Origin: Candidatus Saccharibacteria bacterium UBA3304
Lineage (GTDB): Bacteria > Patescibacteriota > Saccharimonadia > Saccharimonadales > Saccharimonadaceae
Length of the DNA: 46,093 nucleotides
NCBI GenBank assembly: GCA_002361425.1
Contig: DESW01000029.1
Span: 1-46,093 of the forward strand
Reading direction: 5' to 3'
Shown: piece by piece, positions 1 through 8,466 of the stretch
Position numbering within the stretch: the stretch's first letter is position 1
Layout: every line of letters begins with the position of its first letter
Notes under the pieces: generated by a model
The model's database searches: none
Seen by the model: the letters and a program-made list of their open reading frames with translations, nothing else
What the model was told of the DNA's origin: nothing
Position numbers and translations under genes: made by a program

Positions 1-398
1 AGCTCATGCCAGATCAGACGATTCATAAGAATGGTCGCATTCAGGTCGGTAACAAGCTTTATGACGATGCCGATCAGCAGGTGAATGAAGCAGTCGTGAA
101 GGATCGTATTCATATTTCTCGCGAGGGTATCTTTGTGGTGATTCTTACGATCAGCAAGAAGACTGGTCGCCTCATTAAGACGCCAGACATCGTTTCGCGC
201 GCATTTATCTATCTTGATAACTCTGAGGAGCTAATTGGCAAGATTCGCCATTATCTCCGTGCGAAGACTGACCACACGGTCAATTCTGACGAGGATATTA
301 AGACCTTGAAGGAAGAGATTAAAGAAGACGTCACGCATATCCTTTATGACGCAACTGGCCATACGCCAATTGTGATTCCAGTAATCAACAAGGTATAA
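1..398 (+). CDS. rnj: Ribonuclease J, C-terminal part (5' truncated by window edge)
   Basis: The reading frame is open from the window edge, so this is the 3' end of a longer gene. The visible 132 or so residues match the C-terminal domain of RNase J: a segment KDRIHISREGIFVVILTI followed by a TPDIVSRAFIYL strand, which is the diagnostic 'DIVSRGF' motif, then a helical tail and a final beta strand. RNase J is a metallo-beta-lactamase/beta-CASP ribonuclease with 5'-3' exo- and endonuclease activity in mRNA turnover and rRNA maturation. The catalytic metal-binding part lies outside the window. A compact terminator follows directly. Family assignment is strong; which RNase J paralogue it is cannot be told. 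Confidence 0.85.
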   Translation, partial: LMPDQTIHKNGRIQVGNKLYDDADQQVNEAVVKDRIHISREGIFVVILTISKKTGRLIKTPDIVSRAFIYLDNSEELIGKIRHYLRAKTDHTVNSDEDIKTLKEEIKEDVTHILYDATGHTPIVIPVINKV

Positions 399-405
399 AC
401 AAAAA

Positions 406-428
406 GTCTCCCGGAAGGGAGATTTTTT
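406..428 (+). terminator. Intrinsic terminator of rnj
   Basis: Stem TCTCCC/GGGAGA with a CGGA-type loop, followed by a run of six T. It lies eight bases after the rnj stop codon. Confidence 0.8.
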
Positions 429-456
429 GTGCTCTTTTGAAGAGGCGGTCAACTAA

Positions 457-1017
457 TTAATAATTCCAGCCTTCGTTTTGGCGGGCTGCGGCGTTAGCTT
501 CGACGGTTTCGACGTCAAGGATGAGATGGTAGCGAGCGGAGCTGTATTCAGAATCGGCATTACAGTTGAAGGTGACGGAGCTGATGAAGCTGCTGGAGCT
601 GCCGCCGTTAGCGGCGATGTCGCCTTGGAAGTAATAGTAGCCGTCAGACTTGAGAACCCAGTCGGATGGGTTAGCGAAATTAATAACAGCCATAGCCTGA
701 TTATTAACCTTGAGCGGAAGGGTTTGGCCGGAGATAACTTGACCCTGGTCGTTGAGCTTTTCCCAGCGCTCAGTGATTTTTACGCGGGCGTTAATTGGGG
801 TAGTGCTGGTGTTAGTGACGACGAGAGTCTTTGGAGTCTCGGTGCATGGCGTCCAATCGGTTGGGCTTTCGAAGGTTTCAGTGAAGGTGGTAGTAGAAGC
901 GCCAAGCTTGAACTGATTATTGAAGACTTCGGTATAGCGGAAGTAAGCAAAAGTACCGCCGAGAATAGCGACTGTAAGAAGCGCTATGATGGCGACTAAG
1001 GATTTTTTATTTTTCAT
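457..1017 (-). CDS. SipW-dependent-type secreted matrix protein (BsaA/TasA-like)
   Basis: A 186-residue secreted protein. The N-terminus has two Lys-rich residues, a hydrophobic core (SLVAIIALLTVAILGGTFAYF) and then a 'FAYFRYTEVFNNQF' segment. This is the pattern of the SipW-cleaved signal peptide class used by TasA/CalY/BsaA fibre proteins. The body is beta-rich with two Cys (in WTPCTE and FNCNADS). It shares ETF(E/D)SPxxW, VNFxNPxDW-type and LKSDGYYYF blocks with the protein at 16739-18031, so the two are paralogues. The start is ATG 1017 with AGGATG upstream, and a TTGACA-17-TATCCT promoter precedes it. It is probably exported and assembles at the cell surface. No SipW peptidase gene is in the window. 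The family call rests on the signal peptide and on resemblance to BsaA-type proteins; fibre formation is inferred. Confidence 0.7.
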   Translation of the reverse strand: MKNKKSLVAIIALLTVAILGGTFAYFRYTEVFNNQFKLGASTTTFTETFESPTDWTPCTETPKTLVVTNTSTTPINARVKITERWEKLNDQGQVISGQTLPLKVNNQAMAVINFANPSDWVLKSDGYYYFQGDIAANGGSSSSFISSVTFNCNADSEYSSARYHLILDVETVEANAAARQNEGWNY

Positions 1018-1043
1018 GCATGCATCCTATTTAATCTAACTTA

Positions 1044-1072
1044 AGGATAAGCGATTAGAGGGGAGCTGTCAA
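1044..1072 (-). promoter_or_regulatory. Sigma70-type promoter of the SipW-type gene
   Basis: On the minus strand, -35 TTGACA (1067-1072) and -10 TATCCT (1044-1049) are separated by exactly 17 bp. The start codon is about 27 nt below the -10 box, with an AGGATG ribosome site. Confidence 0.65.
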
Positions 1073-1123
1073 GGTGAGTGCTATGTGGTAAAATAAACAT
1101 AAGAATTTTTATTGGAGATTTTT

Positions 1124-1759
1124 ATGCCAGCAAAGAAAACCATGAAAAAGACTGCTAAAAAGACAGCACCGAAGACGATTACGAAGACTGTTGAGGCTAA
1201 GAAGTGTAGTTGCGGTGATAAGTGTAGTTGTAAAGATTGTAACTGCAATGGTCATAGCCAGTTGCCAGTTTATCTTTTGATTGGTATGTTGGTTGCTACT
1301 TTGACCGTGCTCGTTGTTTCAGTCAGCTTTAACCGCTCGGTACGCGACATTTTCCGCCCGGCAACTTACATTTACAACGGTAAGTTTGAGGCGGCTAAGA
1401 AGGACGAGAAGAAGGATGACAACGGCTTTATCAAGTTGTCTGCTGGCGCGACGATTGATATGGTTACGAATAAGAACGGTTTCTTGATTATCGGCGAAGA
1501 GAACGACATCAATAGTGATGCGTTCGCACGCCGTGTTGGCAATCTCGTTGAGGGTGACCTCGGTATTTACCGCTATGATTTCAAGGTAGATGAGGACACG
1601 GATGATATTCGCGCAAAGAAGCTTCTTGGCATCGGCGATAACGCTCCAGACTTCGTTTATATCAAGAACGGTGCAGTTTATGATAGAATTGACGATGTGA
1701 AAGACGAGGATCTCCTCAAGGTCTTTCTAAGCAAATACATATCTGCAATTAACGATTAA
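1124..1759 (+). CDS. Membrane-anchored Cys-rich protein with thioredoxin-like outer domain
   Basis: Start ATG 1124 is chosen because GGAG lies at 1114-1117; an upstream in-frame TTG at 1112 would overlap that ribosome site. The 211-residue product begins with about 24 residues rich in Lys, Ala and Thr. A cysteine cluster follows (KKCSCGDKCSCKDCNCNGH, six Cys in about 15 residues), then one membrane segment near residues 50-70 and an extracytoplasmic domain. The last third (APDFVYIKNGAVYDRIDD) resembles the cis-Pro strand and following hairpin of thioredoxins, but there is no CxxC active site. The cytoplasmic Cys cluster could bind metal. It overlaps truB by one base (TAATG), so the two are coupled. 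Function unknown; the thioredoxin-fold reading is an inference from one segment. Confidence 0.75.
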   Translation: MPAKKTMKKTAKKTAPKTITKTVEAKKCSCGDKCSCKDCNCNGHSQLPVYLLIGMLVATLTVLVVSVSFNRSVRDIFRPATYIYNGKFEAAKKDEKKDDNGFIKLSAGATIDMVTNKNGFLIIGEENDINSDAFARRVGNLVEGDLGIYRYDFKVDEDTDDIRAKKLLGIGDNAPDFVYIKNGAVYDRIDDVKDEDLLKVFLSKYISAIND

Positions 1760-2406
1760 TGGAAGAAATTATCTACGTAGACAAGCCGGCTGGGATGACC
1801 AGCTTCGGCGCGGTTGCGCGCGTGCGCAGAATTTTGTCACAGCGTGAAGGGCATAAAGTGAAGGTGGGGCATACTGGTACCTTGGATCCGTTCGCGACTG
1901 GGCTTTTGATTTTGTTGGCTGGAAAAGCGACGAAAAAAGCGCCCGAGCTTACGAAGAAAGATAAGGTCTACGAGGCGACGATTCGTCTTGGCGAGACTTC
2001 GACGACGGGGGATCCGGAAGGCGAGATTACGGCTACGGGCGCAGAGTTGCCATCCGAAGAGCAGATTGCGGAAGTTTTGAAGCAGTTTACGGGTAAAATC
2101 GAGCAGCGTCCACCAATTTTCTCGGCGATTAAAATCAACGGCGAGAGGGCATACAAATTGGCGCGTAAAGGGCAGGAAGTAGAGATGCCGACCCGCACCG
2201 TAGAGATATATAGTATTGAACAAATTAGTTATTCGAAGCCAGAATTACAGATAAGAACGCACGTTTCGAGCGGTACTTACATTCGTACTTTGGCGGAAGA
2301 CATTGGCAAAGCCTTGGGCTGCGGGGCGTATTGTTCGCAGCTTCGTAGAACTCAGATTGCAGAGTATAAACTAGACGAGCTACCTCTGTTTGAATTGCCA
2401 GAGTAG
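1759..2406 (+). CDS. truB: tRNA pseudouridine-55 synthase TruB (short form)
   Basis: TruB makes pseudouridine 55 in the T-loop of tRNAs. The 215-residue protein shows the family landmarks in order: VDKPAGMTSF near the N-terminus, the catalytic motif GHTGTLDPFATG with Asp43, the RLGETSTTGD block, RPPIFSAIKINGERAYKLAR, and VSSGTYIRTLAEDIG. The C-terminal PUA domain of long TruB proteins is absent, which is usual for small genomes. The ATG overlaps the stop of the upstream gene by one base, and a terminator follows. Confidence 0.95.
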   Translation: MEEIIYVDKPAGMTSFGAVARVRRILSQREGHKVKVGHTGTLDPFATGLLILLAGKATKKAPELTKKDKVYEATIRLGETSTTGDPEGEITATGAELPSEEQIAEVLKQFTGKIEQRPPIFSAIKINGERAYKLARKGQEVEMPTRTVEIYSIEQISYSKPELQIRTHVSSGTYIRTLAEDIGKALGCGAYCSQLRRTQIAEYKLDELPLFELPE

Positions 2407-2422
2407 GGCGGACAACAAAAAA

Positions 2423-2443
2423 TCCCCTAAGGGGGTCTTTTTT
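2423..2443 (+). terminator. Terminator of truB
   Basis: Stem of four C and four G around TAA, followed by TCTTTTTT. It lies 16 bases after the truB stop. Confidence 0.7.
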
Positions 2444-2451
2444 GTCTAAAA

Positions 2452-2527
2452 TGGAGCCGTTGACTGGGATCGAACCAGCGACCTGCTCGTTACGAATGAG
2501 CTGCTCTGCCAGCTGAGCTACAACGGC
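2452..2527 (-). tRNA. tRNA-Thr (anticodon CGU)
   Basis: Read on the minus strand it folds as a full cloverleaf: acceptor GCCGTTG/CAACGGC, D-arm GCTC/GAGC, anticodon loop TTCGTAA with CGT, T-arm with TTCGATC, discriminator U and an encoded CCA. The base pair next to the anticodon loop is A-C. The anticodon reads ACG (Thr). Confidence 0.95.
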
Positions 2528-2592
2528 ATAGAGCTATTATATCATAAAGCGCTTGCATTTCCGCTCAAAATCCTATATACTATGAAAGGTAA

Positions 2593-2669
2593 GGGCTCGT
2601 AGCTCAGTTGGTTAGAGCGCCTCCCTGTCACGGAGGAGGTCGCGCGTTCGAGTCGCGTCGGGCCCGCCA
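2593..2669 (+). tRNA. tRNA-Asp (anticodon GUC)
   Basis: Cloverleaf with acceptor GGGCTCG/CGGGCCC, D-arm GCTC/GAGC, anticodon loop CTGTCAC, T-loop TTCGAGT, discriminator G and an encoded CCA. G discriminator and GUC anticodon are the Asp identity set. Confidence 0.96.
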
Positions 2670-2680
2670 TTTACAAAAAA

Positions 2681-2705
2681 TACACCTTGTAGGTGTTATT
2701 TTTTG
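2681..2705 (+). terminator. Terminator after tRNA-Asp
   Basis: Stem ACACC/GGTGT with a TTGTA loop, then TATTTTTT. The -35 box of the next gene (TTGTCT) begins inside the T run. Confidence 0.75.
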
Positions 2706-2731
2706 TCTTTGAATAGTGCTTATGTTATAAT
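2703..2731 (+). promoter_or_regulatory. Promoter of the GH20 gene
   Basis: -35 TTGTCT (2703-2708), 17-bp spacer, -10 TATAAT (2726-2731). The spacer holds GCTTATG just before the -10 box, as do several other promoters in this window. Confidence 0.7.
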
Positions 2732-2767
2732 GGCGGCAAGAATAGGTCAAAACAAAAAGGTCAAGAG

Positions 2768-3991
2768 ATGAAAAAGCTAGTTTATGGATTATTAGCGGTC
2801 GCTTTGGTCGCCTTGCAGTCGGCGCCAGCGTTCGCAAAGAAGATTGTTGTTGAAGAGAATTCGGAAAGTACGATTATGCTTGATGTGGCACGTCGTTATT
2901 ATCCGATGTCGGAAATTAAACAGTATATTGATGCGCTTTCTGTAAACGCTAATTCATCGATTCAGATGCATTTTACCGATGATGAGAACGTCGGTATTGA
3001 GTGTGCTTATCTTGACCAAACTGAAGCAAATGCGACAAAGAACGGCGATGTCTATACTAATCCAGCTACCGGGCGTAATTTCTTGACCTATGCTCAGGTG
3101 CAGGAGTTAATGGACTATGCCGACGCAAAGAAAGTGACCTTTATTCCAGAAATTGATATGCCGGCACATATGACTGGCTTCTTTGACCTTGCGACAATCA
3201 AGTTTGGCGAGCCTTATGTACGCGATCGTGCTACGGGTATCGCTTGGGGCACCGGTGACGAGGCGGGTAACCTCGATATTGTGCGCCCAGCCGCAAAGCA
3301 GTTTTTGATGAATATTTACGATGAATATACGGAGTTCTTTAAGAGTCGTAAGTACTTCCATATGGGCTTTGATGAATATACTTTCCGTATCGACGAAAAG
3401 ATCGATTTCGCAAATGAAATGTATGAATATCTCGCTGGTAAAGGCTTCACGGTGCGTATGTGGAGCGATGCGGTGACGAAGACGAATATCTCGCAGCTCA
3501 ATAAGAATATTGAAATTGTTTACTGGGGCTGGTGGGCAGATGTTGAGCAGTATGGCTATGCAACAGTGCCAGACTTTCAGCGCGAAGGTTTTAAGCTAAT
3601 TATCACGAACCGTTTTTATCTGTTCTTTGTGCCATATCTGCCGTACATGACGGACGAAATTAATGCGCATACGGTGCGCGATATTGAAGAGAACTGGGAG
3701 CTTGAAAGCTGGAACTATAACTTCCCAAGCACGCTCGAAAACCATGACGGAATTATGGGTGGTATGGTCTGTATTTGGGGTGAGAATTCGGCCGGTGTAA
3801 CTGATGCGGCGATTCGTGAGCAGGGCGTGAAGATGTATAATGCGATGTTCCCGAAGCTTGATAAGATCCGTCGCGAAATTGAGGTGCCGGATGATGAGAT
3901 TGAGAACCCAGCAACAAGTGATTCGATTGTATTTTACGGGGTAGTTTTGGTTGCTTCGGTGTTTGGCTTTGTAGCTAGCAGACGTAAATAA
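2768..3991 (+). CDS. Secreted, surface-anchored GH20 beta-N-acetylhexosaminidase
   Basis: Likely removes terminal N-acetylhexosamine from glycans at the cell surface. Residues 1-23 are a signal peptide (MKKLVYGLLAVALVALQSAP, cut after AFA). The family-20 barrel motifs follow in order: MHFTDDENVGIE near 67, LTYAQVQELMDYADAKKV near 106, IPEIDMPAH near 126, YFHMGFDE with the catalytic Asp202-Glu203 pair, EIVYWGWW and MVCIWGEN. The usual His-x-Gly-Gly-Asp-Glu has Phe in place of the second Gly. The separate N-terminal GH20b-like domain of long enzymes is missing. The C-terminus is a sorting-type tail: NPATSDSI, a hydrophobic stretch, then RRK. Start ATG 2768 has AAGG upstream. Substrate is unknown; a role in feeding on host or partner glycans is inferred. 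Confidence 0.85.
   Translation: MKKLVYGLLAVALVALQSAPAFAKKIVVEENSESTIMLDVARRYYPMSEIKQYIDALSVNANSSIQMHFTDDENVGIECAYLDQTEANATKNGDVYTNPATGRNFLTYAQVQELMDYADAKKVTFIPEIDMPAHMTGFFDLATIKFGEPYVRDRATGIAWGTGDEAGNLDIVRPAAKQFLMNIYDEYTEFFKSRKYFHMGFDEYTFRIDEKIDFANEMYEYLAGKGFTVRMWSDAVTKTNISQLNKNIEIVYWGWWADVEQYGYATVPDFQREGFKLIITNRFYLFFVPYLPYMTDEINAHTVRDIEENWELESWNYNFPSTLENHDGIMGGMVCIWGENSAGVTDAAIREQGVKMYNAMFPKLDKIRREIEVPDDEIENPATSDSIVFYGVVLVASVFGFVASRRK
3905..3988 (+). other. C-terminal PxTxDxI sorting-type signal of the GH20 enzyme
   Basis: Residues 380-407: NPATSDSIVFY, a hydrophobic run and RRK at the end. The same order occurs at the end of the two other large surface proteins (8362-8463 and 9469-9576). 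Confidence 0.55.
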
Positions 3992-4004
3992 AGACAACAA
4001 AAAA

Positions 4005-4080
4005 TGGTGGAGCGTGCGGGAATCAAACCCGCGACCTCGGCAATGCGAATGCCGCGCTCTATCAGCTGAGCTAACGCCCC
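4005..4080 (-). tRNA. tRNA-Ala (anticodon CGC)
   Basis: On the minus strand: acceptor GGGGCGT/ACGCTCC with one G-U pair, D-arm GCTC/GAGC, anticodon stem CGGCA/TGCCG around TTCGCAT, T-arm GCGGG/CCCGC, discriminator A and an encoded CCA. Anticodon CGC reads GCG (Ala). The Ala identity G3-U70 pair is present. Confidence 0.96.
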
Positions 4081-4110
4081 ATCGACTAGGGAATATTATA
4101 GCACGAAAAT

Positions 4111-4140
4111 TTGTTGCAATTTTGAAACATATAGTATAAT
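4111..4140 (+). promoter_or_regulatory. Promoter of the giant adhesin gene
   Basis: -10 TATAAT at 4135-4140 with a weak TTGTTG (4111-4116, 18-bp spacer) or TTGCAA (4114-4119, 15 bp) as -35. The transcript would have a leader of roughly 35 nt without a clear ribosome site. Confidence 0.5.
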
Positions 4141-4179
4141 AAGCGTTAGTGGAATGTGAGAGTAAAACAACAAAAATAA

Positions 4180-7100
4180 ATGTTTTTGGTTCACATGAGT
4201 TTTACTCACAAAAGAAAAATTACAGGGAAAAATAGAAATAGAATCTTTGGGGCTGGTATTTTGCTAGCCCTGTTTTTATTGAGCTTTTTCGTCCTGAAGC
4301 CGATGATCGCTAGCGCGGAAGCGAAGTATTTGCACGCGACAATTACGGCTGATAATGGCGAGGTTGATTTCTCGCCTGGAATCGATGATGCGGTAGCAAA
4401 CTTTAGCTATGTGCGTTCGGGCGGCTTCGGTGCTGTATCGAATATTTATGACGCAAAAATATCAATTAAGAATCTTCCAGCATCTGGTACTACGGTGAAG
4501 AAGCTTGAAATTGATTTGCCGATTGGCATGTCTTGGGTAGATGATGCGTCGGCAGATAAGAACCTTCAGACCCAGATGGATGCCTCGAAGGGCACGAATG
4601 GTATTGAGAAAAAGGCCGTAAATCAGACGCCAGTGCTTGGCTATAACTTCGCCAGCTCAGGCAGGCGCACTTATTATATGCAGCCTGGTACGGAATCGAT
4701 TGCGGTCAATATTAAGGTCCGCATGGATACTCATGTAGATATTGGCTACATTGAGGATGCGATTAAGGCGACTTTGACGGTTGACGATTACAGCGAGACT
4801 GCAAAGGTGGACGTAAATGCACCTACGAATGCTAGCGCGAGTGGTCGCCATTATAATGCGAACTTCTCTTATTATGTTAAGGCTGGCACTTATTACAGCG
4901 GTAATGAAAGCTACAATAAGCTGACTTACGCGAGCTATGCGGGCGGTATGTATGACGTGCAGCGCTTAGCCACGCAGGTTAGAATGTATTACCACGTAAA
5001 TAATCCTGCGGCAAAAATTGAACTTAATACGACGGATACTAGGTATGTATTGGACGACTCTGGTGCCGCTGAAGGTGACTACGTTTTGATTTATACGCCA
5101 ACAACATCGACAAACGTGGCTTATGTTGCGCCATGGAAGATTTGGGTCCCAGCCGATGCAACGGAAGATGTTGTTGTGACTGGCCATTCCGAGACGGATC
5201 ACTGGCAGTTGGATGGCAGCACTAGAACGGTCCCGTTTTCGAATCAATATAAATTGACGCTCAAACTCGCGCCGGAAAGTGAATTAGTGACGGTTGGTCT
5301 GAACAGCTTGAATCCGGCAAATACGGCTACGGCGTTTGATTATAATACGACGACGCGTGTCTATGTGGCGCCACAGGAACAGGAGACTGGTGTGTTGGGC
5401 GTGAGCTATATTAATAACCGCGGTTCGGTAGATTCGGCGCCAAAGACGGTGAAAATGACTTTTGATACGGATGTGTTGGGTGTCATGTCGGTGCGTTTGT
5501 CTTGTACTCCTGGTAGTACGATTACATCAGCGCATATTAAGACGAAATCTGGCATCGAGAAAGATGTTGAAATAAACAGAACCTGTAACGCGTATGGTTG
5601 GGGCGGCGAGTTTAGCTATAAAGATTTTGGTACGGAACGTACGGATTATATTAAGGAAGTTATTTATGATGCCGGTAAGATTCCAGCAGTAACGCAATTG
5701 CGCAAAGCAATGACTGAAGACGCGTCGTGGTCAGTAGCTTGGTTCGGTGCGCGTTTGACGGATGAACGCAATGGTGTAGCGACGATTGAAGTTTATAATA
5801 CTGACGACCCAACTATTACAACTGGTGTAGCGCATGCAACGACGGTATTTAGCGCGGCAGCATCGATTGATTTGTCGACGATGGCAACACAGGTAGTAGA
5901 AGCGGGCAAGACGCTAAAATTCAGCGTAAATATTACGCCGTATTCAAGCGCAATGACATATCAGCATAGTATTTTGCATCCGATTATTTATATTCGCCAG
6001 GAAGTTCGCGATAAGGATGGTAATTTCTTGCCGATTTCGAATTTGAAGGTTACGAATGGCAGTACTCGTGGAAATGTAGATATAACAGAAAAGTTCGGTC
6101 AGATTCATTCATATGATACGGCAACGGCGAAAGTCTATGTGATTGATGGTCGCAATATTAGTGATGCTTCGGCAAACATTTCGACGGGCTTCGTAAATGA
6201 AAATGGCGCAATTACTTATACTTTCTTGAACGTGTCCTATACGGTCGAAACGAGCTCGACGACGCCAGATCAAACGCATCTTTTGCGTGAGGCAGTATGG
6301 GCGCAGAGTGCGGGTATCGACAGCATGGCAACGCATCAATACACGGACGATCCTTATGGGTTGAAGAATGGCGTTACGGGCGCATTGGTGCATAATAACG
6401 GTGCAAATTATTATCAGGTGCGCGGTTCGCAGTCGATTACGGTTGATAACCTTGCAAAGCACGGCAATTCGAGCACATGGTCGAAATGGTCTGAGGGTGC
6501 AAACCCAATTGCAATTGGTACTTCTGATGTATCGTCGCTAAATATGAATATGCAGGTTGTAAACAACTCTGGCGTTGAGGTGCCTGGCCCAACGATGATT
6601 TATATGCCAGTGCCTAAGGTTGGCGAGAACTGGGGTGGCTTGAACTATAATGGTGAGGATTTTGAATTCTCGACGGCGTTGACTGGTCCGCTTAATAATC
6701 CAGACGAGAACGTGTTTGAGATTTATTACGGCAAGAATATTACGCCTTCTGATGATGGTTCGGAGCTTGAAAGTCGTGCTAGCCAGTTCACTAGTGATAC
6801 GAGCAACTGGACGGCAGCTGATTGGAAGGATGTGAACTGCGTGAAGATTGTTGCGCGCAATATTCCGATTACCGACGCGGCTAACTTGAACGGCTACGAC
6901 TTTGGCTATTCGGTGCGCGTGATTGATATTAATAGTATCAGTGATGGCGCAACGGATACTTGGCGTCCAATTTACTATCAGAAGCTGACGAACAGTGATG
7001 GCGACTCTTTCGCAGGTTGGTATGGCGCAAGCTATATTTCGATTCGTCTAGCCGATAGTAAGATTAACGGTCAGTTGTTTGTTGATGCAAACAAGAATGG

Positions 7101-8466
7101 TAAGTTCGATAATAACGAGAGTGCTTTGCGCGAAAGCGGTTGGACGATTGAGCTTTACGACCGCGCGTCGAATCAGCTCGTTCAGACGACTACGACTGAT
7201 GTGGATGGTAAATATGAATTTATTGAGCTTTTGAACGCGGATGATGGCTACTATATTAACGTTGTAAACAAACATCCAATTACTTACGGCGAAGACGGCG
7301 GATACTTGTTTACTAAGAAGGGCACGGCAAGTAACACTGGTAGCTATAATAGCGATAACCAGGCGGTTGGTAGCAAGCTAACGACGCCGGCACACGCTAC
7401 GGGTTATATTGGGCCAGTTTCGCCAGCACGCGCAGTTGGTGAAGCGACTTATAATATCGGCGTTTACGAATACGTGGCGAATGCTTTCTATACGGCAAAG
7501 GTCAGCTTTGATGATCAGAATAATGCGAGCGGCAATCGCCCACGGACGATTAAATTGACGGCGAAATCTGAAGGGGCTGAGGATGTTATTGCTAATCTTG
7601 GCGCTGGCGATACGGCGTTGATTTTGCCACTTTATAACACTGCTGGCGAGGCGTTGTCTTACAGTTTTACAGCTGAAGATATTGTCGGCTACGATAAGAC
7701 GATTAGCTTTGAGAACGACGTAGTCACGGTCAAATATACGCAGCGCCCGGCGCAGATTCAGGCGAATGCGACGATTTCGGCACCAACGTCAGTCGATTCA
7801 AAGGACAGCGAGATTGAGTATGAGATTAATTACGAGACGACGGTTAGCCAGTATATTGGCGGGCTTAACACGACGATTGTAAGTAAGTTGCCATATGAGA
7901 TTGACGAGACGGCTTCCGAGCTTGATGGCGGTGTTTATGATGCGAATGCCAAGACGATTACCTGGGCCATATCTGAGCCAAGCTTTAATACCTATAATGA
8001 GACGAATGGCGTGAAGAAGATTGCGCGTAGCTATAGTTTGCGCTTGGCATTTATTGACGTGAAGGCACGTGATGCTTTGACGAATACGCTGGAAACCGAG
8101 ACGATCTTGAGCGTAAAGAATGCGAAGGCAAATGATAGCGCGACAACTTATGTTTTGACACCAAGCAAGATTAAGTTTCGCTTTGTTGATGAAAATGGCG
8201 ATGAGCTAGCAGATGATACGGATGTTGACGGCATTGTTGGCGATGATTATGTTGGTGCGCCAGTTTCAATTCCTGGTTATGAATATGTCCCAGGCACTGA
8301 AACGAAGCATACCTTCACGGAGGACGAGCAGACGGTAGTTTACTATTACAGAAAAGTTGCGGCGCCGGTAACTATGGATGATATTGTGGTTTGGATTATC
8401 GTTTTGTTAGCTTCCGTAGCAGTCTTGAGTGGGCTTAAGGTTTGGCAGGTATCTAGGACGAAGTAA
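4180..8466 (+). CDS. Giant multidomain surface adhesin (Cna-B/SdrD-B/MucBP-type)
   Basis: A 1428-residue surface protein. Residues 17-46 are a long signal peptide (FGAGILLALFLLSFFVLKPM, then IASAEA). The next 900 or so residues are Thr/Ser/Asn/Asp-rich beta domains I cannot assign. An SdrD-B-type domain follows near residue 967 (GQLFVDANKNGKFDNNES, a calcium-loop-like D-N-N-G-D-E pattern, with DVDGKYEF). A Cna-B-like domain follows near 1110 (FDDQNNASGNRPRTIKL), then a DUF11-like beta domain and a MucBP-like domain (FRFVDENGDELAD through TVVYYYRK). The end is APVTMDDI, a hydrophobic segment and VSRTK. The start has no clear ribosome site; ATG 4195 is an alternative. The stop overlaps the start of the downstream exchanger by one base. 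The likely role is adhesion to a host or partner surface. Confidence 0.85.
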   Translation: MFLVHMSFTHKRKITGKNRNRIFGAGILLALFLLSFFVLKPMIASAEAKYLHATITADNGEVDFSPGIDDAVANFSYVRSGGFGAVSNIYDAKISIKNLPASGTTVKKLEIDLPIGMSWVDDASADKNLQTQMDASKGTNGIEKKAVNQTPVLGYNFASSGRRTYYMQPGTESIAVNIKVRMDTHVDIGYIEDAIKATLTVDDYSETAKVDVNAPTNASASGRHYNANFSYYVKAGTYYSGNESYNKLTYASYAGGMYDVQRLATQVRMYYHVNNPAAKIELNTTDTRYVLDDSGAAEGDYVLIYTPTTSTNVAYVAPWKIWVPADATEDVVVTGHSETDHWQLDGSTRTVPFSNQYKLTLKLAPESELVTVGLNSLNPANTATAFDYNTTTRVYVAPQEQETGVLGVSYINNRGSVDSAPKTVKMTFDTDVLGVMSVRLSCTPGSTITSAHIKTKSGIEKDVEINRTCNAYGWGGEFSYKDFGTERTDYIKEVIYDAGKIPAVTQLRKAMTEDASWSVAWFGARLTDERNGVATIEVYNTDDPTITTGVAHATTVFSAAASIDLSTMATQVVEAGKTLKFSVNITPYSSAMTYQHSILHPIIYIRQEVRDKDGNFLPISNLKVTNGSTRGNVDITEKFGQIHSYDTATAKVYVIDGRNISDASANISTGFVNENGAITYTFLNVSYTVETSSTTPDQTHLLREAVWAQSAGIDSMATHQYTDDPYGLKNGVTGALVHNNGANYYQVRGSQSITVDNLAKHGNSSTWSKWSEGANPIAIGTSDVSSLNMNMQVVNNSGVEVPGPTMIYMPVPKVGENWGGLNYNGEDFEFSTALTGPLNNPDENVFEIYYGKNITPSDDGSELESRASQFTSDTSNWTAADWKDVNCVKIVARNIPITDAANLNGYDFGYSVRVIDINSISDGATDTWRPIYYQKLTNSDGDSFAGWYGASYISIRLADSKINGQLFVDANKNGKFDNNESALRESGWTIELYDRASNQLVQTTTTDVDGKYEFIELLNADDGYYINVVNKHPITYGEDGGYLFTKKGTASNTGSYNSDNQAVGSKLTTPAHATGYIGPVSPARAVGEATYNIGVYEYVANAFYTAKVSFDDQNNASGNRPRTIKLTAKSEGAEDVIANLGAGDTALILPLYNTAGEALSYSFTAEDIVGYDKTISFENDVVTVKYTQRPAQIQANATISAPTSVDSKDSEIEYEINYETTVSQYIGGLNTTIVSKLPYEIDETASELDGGVYDANAKTITWAISEPSFNTYNETNGVKKIARSYSLRLAFIDVKARDALTNTLETETILSVKNAKANDSATTYVLTPSKIKFRFVDENGDELADDTDVDGIVGDDYVGAPVSIPGYEYVPGTETKHTFTEDEQTVVYYYRKVAAPVTMDDIVVWIIVLLASVAVLSGLKVWQVSRTK
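8362..8463 (+). other. C-terminal PxTxDxI sorting-type signal of the adhesin
   Basis: Residues 1395-1428: APVTMDDIVVW, a hydrophobic run and a basic end (VSRTK). It matches the tails of the GH20 enzyme and the beta-repeat protein. Confidence 0.5.

Noticed and set aside
478..999. Plus-strand open frame of 173 residues opposite the SipW-type gene
   Set aside because: The minus-strand frame has a signal peptide, promoter and ribosome site and a paralogue; the plus-strand frame has none of these.
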